Position numbers and translations under genes: made by a program
Part shown: piece by piece, positions 15,385-20,258 of the stretch
Layout of the letters: each line of letters begins with the position of its first letter
Position numbering within the stretch: the first letter of the stretch is position 1
The notes under the pieces: model-generated
Told to the model about the DNA's origin: nothing
Seen by the model: only the letters and a program-made list of their open reading frames with translations
The model's database searches: none
NCBI GenBank assembly: GCA_021199145.1
Contig: JAJQIP010000130.1
Location: 1-20,258 of the forward strand
DNA length: 20,258 bases
Direction: 5' to 3'
Origin: Porphyromonadaceae bacterium
GTDB lineage: Bacteria; Bacteroidota; Bacteroidia; Bacteroidales; UBA11471

Positions 15385-16257
15385 ATGAGTATAGTATGGA
15401 TTTCAACCCTTTCATTGGGGGTTATTGGTGCAATAAGTGCGATTATCTTGTACCTGGTTGCCCAAAAATTCAAGGTCAATGAAGACCCACGCAACGGGCA
15501 AATAGTGGCGGTTCTGCCGGGTGCCAATTGCGGGGGTTGCGGCTATCCGGGATGCGGAGGCTTTGCCGCCGCTTGCGTCAAAGCCAAATCGCTCGACGGA
15601 ATGCTCTGTCCCGTCGGGGGTGCGCCCGTCATGGCGAAAATTGCCGATATATTGGGAATGGCTCCCGCCGAGGTGACACCCAAAGTGGCCGTGGTACGCT
15701 GCAATGGTACCTATGCCAACCGGAAGAGGACAAGCCACTACGACGGTGCGGCAAGTTGTGCTATCGAGGCATCCCTCTATTGCGGTGAGACCGGCTGTCC
15801 TTACGGCTGTCTGGGATATGGCGACTGCGAGAGTGCCTGCCAGTTCGGGGCTATCCGCATCAGTCGGGAGACCGGCCTTCCCGAAGTCAACGAGGATCTT
15901 TGTACGGCATGCGGGGCTTGTGTGAAAGCTTGTCCCAAAGGCCTGATTGAACTGCGCAACAAAGGCCCGAAATCGCACCGCATGTTCGTCTGCTGCGTCA
16001 ACAAGGACAAAGGGGCGGTGGCCCGCAAGGCCTGCACGGCAGCCTGTATCGGATGCGGAAAGTGCGCCAAAGAGTGCGCTTTCGAAGCCATCACCGTGGT
16101 CAACAATGTGGCCTACATCGACTTCCAGAAATGCCGCCTATGCCGCAAATGCGAAGCCGTTTGTCCTACTGGGGCCATCCATTCGGTGAACTTTCCTCCA
16201 CGCAAACCGGTAGAAGCGGCTCCGGCGGAGACGAAACCTGTTGAAACACAAGCCTAA
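15385..16257 (+). CDS. rnfB: Rnf complex subunit RnfB (iron-sulfur, ferredoxin-interacting)
   Basis: 290 residues. One N-terminal membrane helix (residues 5-26) is followed by the cluster motif Cys49-Cys52-Cys57 with Cys75 (NCGGCGYPGCGG). A cysteine-rich middle (106-152) comes next, then three ferredoxin-type sets at 173-183 (CTACGACVKACP), 217-231 (CTAACIGCGKCAKEC) and 250-260 (CRLCRKCEAVCP). It accepts electrons from reduced ferredoxin on the cytoplasmic side and passes them into the complex. The tail is Pro/Glu/Ala-rich. It is longer than the E. coli homologue (about 190 residues) because of extra cluster-binding segments, as in other anaerobes. Confidence 0.97.
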   Translation: MSIVWISTLSLGVIGAISAIILYLVAQKFKVNEDPRNGQIVAVLPGANCGGCGYPGCGGFAAACVKAKSLDGMLCPVGGAPVMAKIADILGMAPAEVTPKVAVVRCNGTYANRKRTSHYDGAASCAIEASLYCGETGCPYGCLGYGDCESACQFGAIRISRETGLPEVNEDLCTACGACVKACPKGLIELRNKGPKSHRMFVCCVNKDKGAVARKACTAACIGCGKCAKECAFEAITVVNNVAYIDFQKCRLCRKCEAVCPTGAIHSVNFPPRKPVEAAPAETKPVETQA

Positions 16258-16291
16258 TCACACTACAATTCATAGCATAAAATAAACAGAT

Positions 16292-17629
16292 ATGTTAAAG
16301 ACATTTCGGATAGGCGGGGTACATCCCCCCGAGAATAAACTATCTGCAGGACAAGCCATTATTACCGCCGAACTGCCCAAACAGGCCGTCGTGATGCTGT
16401 CGCAGCACATCGGTGCACCGGCGCAGGCTGTCGTGGCCAAAGGGGACAAAGTTAAGGTGGGAACCCTCTTGGCGCAAGCCGGCGGATTTGTTTCCGCCAA
16501 CATCCATTCGCCCGTTTCGGGTACGGTGGCGAAAATCGATACGGCAGTCGATGCCGCCGGTTTCCAACGCCCGGCCATCTATATCGATGTCGAAGGGGAT
16601 GAATGGGAAGAAAGTATCGACCGGAGCGACACCCTCGTCAAAGAGTGCACCCTCGATGCCAAAGCGATTATCAACTGCATCAAGGAGAGCGGAATTGTCG
16701 GCATGGGCGGAGCGACCTTCCCTTGCCACGTAAAACTTTCCCCTCCTCCTGGAATGAAGGCCTCCGTCCTGATTATCAACGGAGTGGAGTGCGAACCCTA
16801 CCTCACTTCCGACCATCAATTGATGATGGAAAAAGGGGCTGAGATATTGGTCGGCGTGGAAATTTTACGGAAAGCCATAAGTGTTGACCGAGCCGTTATC
16901 GGTATCGAGAACAACAAGCCCGACGCTATCCGGCACATGAGACAACTGGCGGAGGAGTATCCGGCCATCGAAATCTGCCCGCTGAAGGTGAAATATCCGC
17001 AAGGGGGAGAGAAACAGCTCATCGATGCCATCATCCGCCGGCAGGTACCCAGCGGTGCGCTGCCTATCGCCACAGGGGCCGTAGTGCAAAATGTGGGGAC
17101 CGCTTTCGCCATTTACGAGGCGGTTCAGAAACACAAACCGCTCGTGGAACGTATCGTGACCGTCACCGGAAAGTCGGTGGCAAAGCCGTCGAACTTGCGG
17201 GTACGTATCGGCACCCCGATTAGCCAACTCATCGAGATGTGCGGAGGAATGCCGCAAGATACAGAGAAGGTCATATCGGGCGGTCCCATGATGGGAAAAG
17301 CGGTGGTATCGACCGACATGGCCACGACCAAGGGATGCTCCGGCATATTGCTTATTCCCTCGCTGGAGTCACGCCGTAAGGAGATGCAACCCTGCATCCG
17401 TTGCGCCAAATGTGTGTCTGGTTGTCCTATGGGACTGGCTCCCAACCTCTTGATGAACCTCTCAAGCCACCAGAATTGGGATGGGTGCGAAGAGGAGCGT
17501 GTCATGGACTGCATCGAGTGCGGTTCTTGTAGCTTCACCTGCCCGGCCCACCGCCCGTTGCTCGACTATATCCGTCAGGGAAAAGCCAAAGTGGGGGCTA
17601 TCATCCGCAACCGTAATGCCAATAAGTAA
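16292..17629 (+). CDS. rnfC: Rnf complex subunit RnfC (NADH/FMN-binding, iron-sulfur)
   Basis: 445 residues, peripheral on the cytoplasmic side. The order of motifs is that of RnfC: a barrel-sandwich-like N-terminal part (GDKVKVGTLLAQAGGFVSAN, SPVSGTV), the NADH/FMN-binding GIVGMGGATFPCHVKL and INGVECEPYLTSDH, and two 4Fe-4S sets, Cys368/371/374/378 (CIRCAKCVSGCPMG) and Cys407/410/413/417 (CIECGSCSFTCPAHRP). It exchanges electrons with NAD+. The gene lies 34 bases after rnfB and 20 before rnfD. Confidence 0.97.
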   Translation: MLKTFRIGGVHPPENKLSAGQAIITAELPKQAVVMLSQHIGAPAQAVVAKGDKVKVGTLLAQAGGFVSANIHSPVSGTVAKIDTAVDAAGFQRPAIYIDVEGDEWEESIDRSDTLVKECTLDAKAIINCIKESGIVGMGGATFPCHVKLSPPPGMKASVLIINGVECEPYLTSDHQLMMEKGAEILVGVEILRKAISVDRAVIGIENNKPDAIRHMRQLAEEYPAIEICPLKVKYPQGGEKQLIDAIIRRQVPSGALPIATGAVVQNVGTAFAIYEAVQKHKPLVERIVTVTGKSVAKPSNLRVRIGTPISQLIEMCGGMPQDTEKVISGGPMMGKAVVSTDMATTKGCSGILLIPSLESRRKEMQPCIRCAKCVSGCPMGLAPNLLMNLSSHQNWDGCEEERVMDCIECGSCSFTCPAHRPLLDYIRQGKAKVGAIIRNRNANK

Positions 17630-17649
17630 TTTCAAGAAAAACAGATATT

Positions 17650-18603
17650 ATGAATTTAAACTTTATCGTATCACCTTCGCCTCACGTACATAGCGGCAAC
17701 TCCATACCCCGCTGCATGTACGGTGTGCTGATTGCCTTGATACCGGCCTTTTTAGTGTCGCTATACTTCTTTGGCGTCGGGGCCTTGATAGTAACCCTCA
17801 CGTCGGTGGTGGCGTGTGTGCTTTTTGAGTACCTCATCCAGAAATTCCTGTTGAAAGTGAAACCTACCGTTTCGGACGGCTCGGCTATACTTACCGGTGT
17901 TTTGCTGGCATTCAACCTGCCGGCCAATCTGCCGATATGGATTATCTGCATCGGGGCTTTCGTAGCCATCGCCATCGGTAAAATGTCCTTCGGCGGACTG
18001 GGCAACAACATCTTCAACCCGGCACTCGTTGGCCGTGTGTTCTTGCTCATCTCCTTCCCCGTACAAATGACCACCTGGCCAAAAGTTGATATATTGTCTA
18101 CCCACTATCTCGATGCCGAGACAGGGGCGACTCCGCTGGGACTGTTGAAACAGGGGCTGCCTATCGATACCCTCACCTCCGATATGTTGCTGGGCAACAT
18201 GGGCGGTAGTTTGGGTGAAGTTGGGGCAATCGCCCTCTTGATAGGATGTGCCTACCTCCTTATCCGGAAGGTCATTACCTGGCATATTCCTGTCTCCATC
18301 CTGGCCACGGCCTTTATCTTCTCGTGGATTGTAAGTCTCGATGCCCACTACGCCATGCAACAACTGCTCATGGGTGGTATGCTTCTCGGATCCATCTTCA
18401 TGGCGACCGACTATGTCACCTCCCCGATGACCCACAGAGGTATGGTCATCTACGGTATCTGCATCGGTCTCCTCACCATCATCATCCGTCGCTGGGGAGC
18501 CTATCCCGAAGGAATGTCATTTGCCATTCTGATTATGAATGGGGTGACCCCGCTTATTAACAAATATGTGAAACCTAAACGATTTGGGGAGGTAAAGAAA
18601 TAA
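17650..18603 (+). CDS. rnfD: Rnf complex subunit RnfD (flavinylated membrane protein)
   Basis: 317 residues, nearly all membrane helices, homologous to NqrB. The N-terminus NFIVSPSPHVHSGNSIPRCM is typical, as are SFGGLGNNIFNPALVGR and the final YVTSPMTHRGMVIYG. Thr161 in ETGATPLGL is the expected site of covalent FMN attachment, added by an ApbE transferase not seen in this window. It takes part in electron transfer across the membrane and probably in ion transport. Its stop shares one base with the rnfG start (TAATG). Confidence 0.97.
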   Translation: MNLNFIVSPSPHVHSGNSIPRCMYGVLIALIPAFLVSLYFFGVGALIVTLTSVVACVLFEYLIQKFLLKVKPTVSDGSAILTGVLLAFNLPANLPIWIICIGAFVAIAIGKMSFGGLGNNIFNPALVGRVFLLISFPVQMTTWPKVDILSTHYLDAETGATPLGLLKQGLPIDTLTSDMLLGNMGGSLGEVGAIALLIGCAYLLIRKVITWHIPVSILATAFIFSWIVSLDAHYAMQQLLMGGMLLGSIFMATDYVTSPMTHRGMVIYGICIGLLTIIIRRWGAYPEGMSFAILIMNGVTPLINKYVKPKRFGEVKK

Positions 18604-19229
18604 TGGCAAGAAAATCATCATTCGGCAATATGGTTGTCGTACTGACCCTTATCACTCTCATTGCGGGAGTCTTATTGGGCTATGTCCAGAAAGTCACCCA
18701 CGACCCTATTGAAAAAGCGCAAAAGGCGAAACAAGAGGATGCGGTCAAGCAGGTGGTACCTGAATTTGACAATGCGCCCATCGCCGAGCAATATACAGTG
18801 GAGGCCAACGGCTTGGTACTGAAACTCTTCCCGGCTACAAAAGACGGCGAACGGGTAGGTACGGCCGTGGAAACTGTCTCCAAAAAAGGATTTGGTGGGG
18901 AAATCTCCATCATGGTTGGTTTCAATGCCGACGGTTCTATCCGTAACTACCAGGTACTGAGCCATAACGAGACTCCGGGTCTCGGCTCGAAAATGGGCGA
19001 ATGGTTCAAGACCGATAAAGGTGCCCAAAGCGTCTTGGGAAAGAATCCGGGTGTGGACAATCTGACCGTGAAAAAAGACGGCGGTGATGTAGATGCCATC
19101 ACGGCGGCGACCATCAGTTCGCGCGCCTTCCTCGATGCCATCGCCAACGCTTATGCCGCCTATACGAACAATACCGACGCCATTACGGGCGCTACTACTC
19201 AAAAGGGAAAGGAGGAGAACCATGAATAA
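18603..19229 (+). CDS. rnfG: Rnf complex subunit RnfG (flavinylated periplasmic subunit)
   Basis: 208 residues: one N-terminal membrane helix (9-28), then a periplasmic FMN-binding domain. The known flavinylation pattern is seen as DAITAATISS with Thr170 as acceptor, preceded by SHNETPGLGSKMGEWF. After a short Ala/Tyr/Asn linker the protein ends in TDAITGATTQKGKEENHE, which repeats the motif (candidate acceptor Thr198). The start overlaps the rnfD stop by one base, and the end overlaps rnfE by 8 bases. Confidence 0.96.
   Translation: MARKSSFGNMVVVLTLITLIAGVLLGYVQKVTHDPIEKAQKAKQEDAVKQVVPEFDNAPIAEQYTVEANGLVLKLFPATKDGERVGTAVETVSKKGFGGEISIMVGFNADGSIRNYQVLSHNETPGLGSKMGEWFKTDKGAQSVLGKNPGVDNLTVKKDGGDVDAITAATISSRAFLDAIANAYAAYTNNTDAITGATTQKGKEENHE
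19209..19216 (+). promoter_or_regulatory. Shine-Dalgarno-like site before rnfE
   Basis: AAGGAGGA lies 5 bases before the rnfE ATG at 19222, inside the last codons of rnfG. Strong sites of this kind are uncommon in Bacteroidota. It supports 19222 as the start against a longer frame beginning at 19093, which lies inside rnfG. Confidence 0.5.
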
Positions 19230-19806
19230 ACTGAAAATTATCCTCAACGGGATTATCAACGAAAACCCCACCTTCGTATTGCTATTGGGAATGTGCCCCA
19301 CGCTGGGTACGACCACATCGGCCATCAACGGGATGGGAATGGGATTGGCCACTATGTTTGTGCTCATATGCTCCAACCTGGTCATCTCCATCGTGAAGAA
19401 CGTCATTCCTGACAAAGTGCGCATCCCCTCGTTTATCGTCATCATCGCCGCCTTCGTGACCATCCTGCAGATGTGCATGCAGGCCTACGTGCCGACGCTG
19501 TACGAGAAGTTGGGCCTCTTCATCCCCCTCATCGTGGTGAACTGCATCGTCTTGGGACGGGCCGAATCTTTTGCATCCAAACACAACCCGTTCGACTCGC
19601 TGCTCGACGGTCTCGGCATCGGACTCGGCTTCACCATCGCTCTTACCCTGCTGGGCTGTGTACGGGAATTTCTGGGAACGGGCAAAATATTCGGGGCGAC
19701 TATCTATCCCGAACATTTCGGCTCGCTCATCTTCATTTTGGCCCCCGGTGCATTTATTACACTCGGCTATCTGATTGCCTTTGTAAACAAACTTAAAACC
19801 AAATAA
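19222..19806 (+). CDS. rnfE: Rnf complex subunit RnfE
   Basis: 194 residues, about six membrane helices, paralogous to RnfA and homologous to NqrD. Typical segments are NGIINENPTFVLLLGMCPTL near the N-terminus, IPLIVVNCIVLGRAESFAS in the middle, and DGLGIGLGFTIAL. The conserved cysteines in GMCPTLG and VVNCIVLGRA fit the pair that, with those of RnfA, can hold an iron-sulfur centre within the membrane. The start overlaps the end of rnfG by 8 bases and the stop is 5 bases before rnfA. Confidence 0.96.
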   Translation: MNKLKIILNGIINENPTFVLLLGMCPTLGTTTSAINGMGMGLATMFVLICSNLVISIVKNVIPDKVRIPSFIVIIAAFVTILQMCMQAYVPTLYEKLGLFIPLIVVNCIVLGRAESFASKHNPFDSLLDGLGIGLGFTIALTLLGCVREFLGTGKIFGATIYPEHFGSLIFILAPGAFITLGYLIAFVNKLKTK

Positions 19807-19811
19807 GTGAT

Positions 19812-20258
19812 ATGATTACCTATATTTCCATATTCATCACCGCCATATTTGTCAACAACATTATATTGGCACAATTCTTGGGTATCTGTCCTTTCTTGGG
19901 GGTATCAAAGAAAGTCAGCACGGCCACGGGCATGGGGGCGGCGGTTGCCTTCGTGATGACCATCGCCACGATATGCACCTACCTGTTGCAAAAGTACCTG
20001 CTCGATTCCTTCGGCATCGCCTACATGCAGACGATTGTATTTATCCTCGTCATTGCGGCTCTTGTGCAGATGGTGGAAATCATCCTCAAAAAGGTCTCTC
20101 CGACCCTCTATCAGGCTCTTGGGGTGTTCCTGCCGCTCATCACGACGAACTGTGCCATCTTGGGTGTCGCCATCCTGGTCATCCAGAAAGACTATAACCT
20201 GTTGGAGTCGGTGGTCTTTGCCATCTCCACCGCCCTGGGATTTATGCTTGCCATGGTG
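19812..20258 (+). CDS. rnfA: Rnf complex subunit RnfA, 3' end outside window
   Basis: The first 149 codons are visible, and the frame is open to the window end. The protein begins MITYISIFITAIFVNNIILA and continues QFLGICPFLGVSKKV and LPLITTNCAILGVAILV, the two cysteine-containing segments (CPFLG, NCAILG) shared with NqrE and paralogous to RnfE. It is an integral membrane subunit, normally about 190 residues, so some 40 residues are missing. It closes the order rnfBCDGEA found in many anaerobes. Confidence 0.95.
   Translation, partial: MITYISIFITAIFVNNIILAQFLGICPFLGVSKKVSTATGMGAAVAFVMTIATICTYLLQKYLLDSFGIAYMQTIVFILVIAALVQMVEIILKKVSPTLYQALGVFLPLITTNCAILGVAILVIQKDYNLLESVVFAISTALGFMLAMV

Overview
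The window looks like a chromosomal segment of a member of the Bacteroidales (Bacteroidota). The evidence is the set of Bacteroidota-type proteins (YfhO-family membrane protein, DUF3078 outer-membrane protein, long-form YidC with Lys in place of the groove Arg, rnf operon in the order B-C-D-G-E-A), promoter boxes of the TAnnTTTG type, and little use of Shine-Dalgarno sites. Most of the window is moderately GC-rich housekeeping DNA. The left 2.7 kb is visibly AT-rich and carries accessory material. I cannot name the genus with confidence.

Left part (1-2998): a partial AraC-type regulator runs in from the left edge. Then comes a perfect 279-bp direct repeat (621-899 and 2720-2998) flanking about 1.8 kb of AT-rich DNA. 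The repeat holds the promoter and the first codons of the yfhO gene. The upstream copy is fused in frame to the last part of a potassium-channel gene (selectivity filter plus final membrane helix). It is followed at once by an AlbA_2/Schlafen-type ATP-binding winged-helix regulator that carries an in-frame 12-bp tandem repeat. The downstream copy belongs to the intact yfhO gene. This duplication, gene chimera and promoter capture is the most unusual structure in the window.

Middle part (2877-10664): yfhO (plus) faces a pyrG-yidC pair (minus; CTP synthase, then membrane insertase). Divergent from pyrG is a DUF3078 outer-membrane beta-barrel gene (plus).

Sugar-nucleotide operon (minus, 10693-14743, transcribed rmlB > rmlA > cupin 1 > cupin 2 > aminotransferase): RmlA and RmlB make dTDP-4-keto-6-deoxyglucose, a 3,4-ketoisomerase of the FdtA/QdtA family shifts the keto group, and a PLP aminotransferase of the FdtB/QdtB type adds the 3-amino group, giving a dTDP-3-amino-3,6-dideoxyhexose. 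The genes overlap by 4 bases from rmlA onward. The two tandem cupins have lost different conserved residues, which makes them worth testing as a heteromeric pair. No N-acetyltransferase, rmlC or rmlD is present.

Right part (14857-20258): an rseC-like gene and rnfB, rnfC, rnfD, rnfG, rnfE and rnfA (cut by the window end) form one tightly packed plus-strand operon behind a good Bacteroidota promoter. They encode the Rnf complex, which passes electrons between ferredoxin and NAD+ and couples this to ion transport. RnfG ends with a second flavinylation-like motif.
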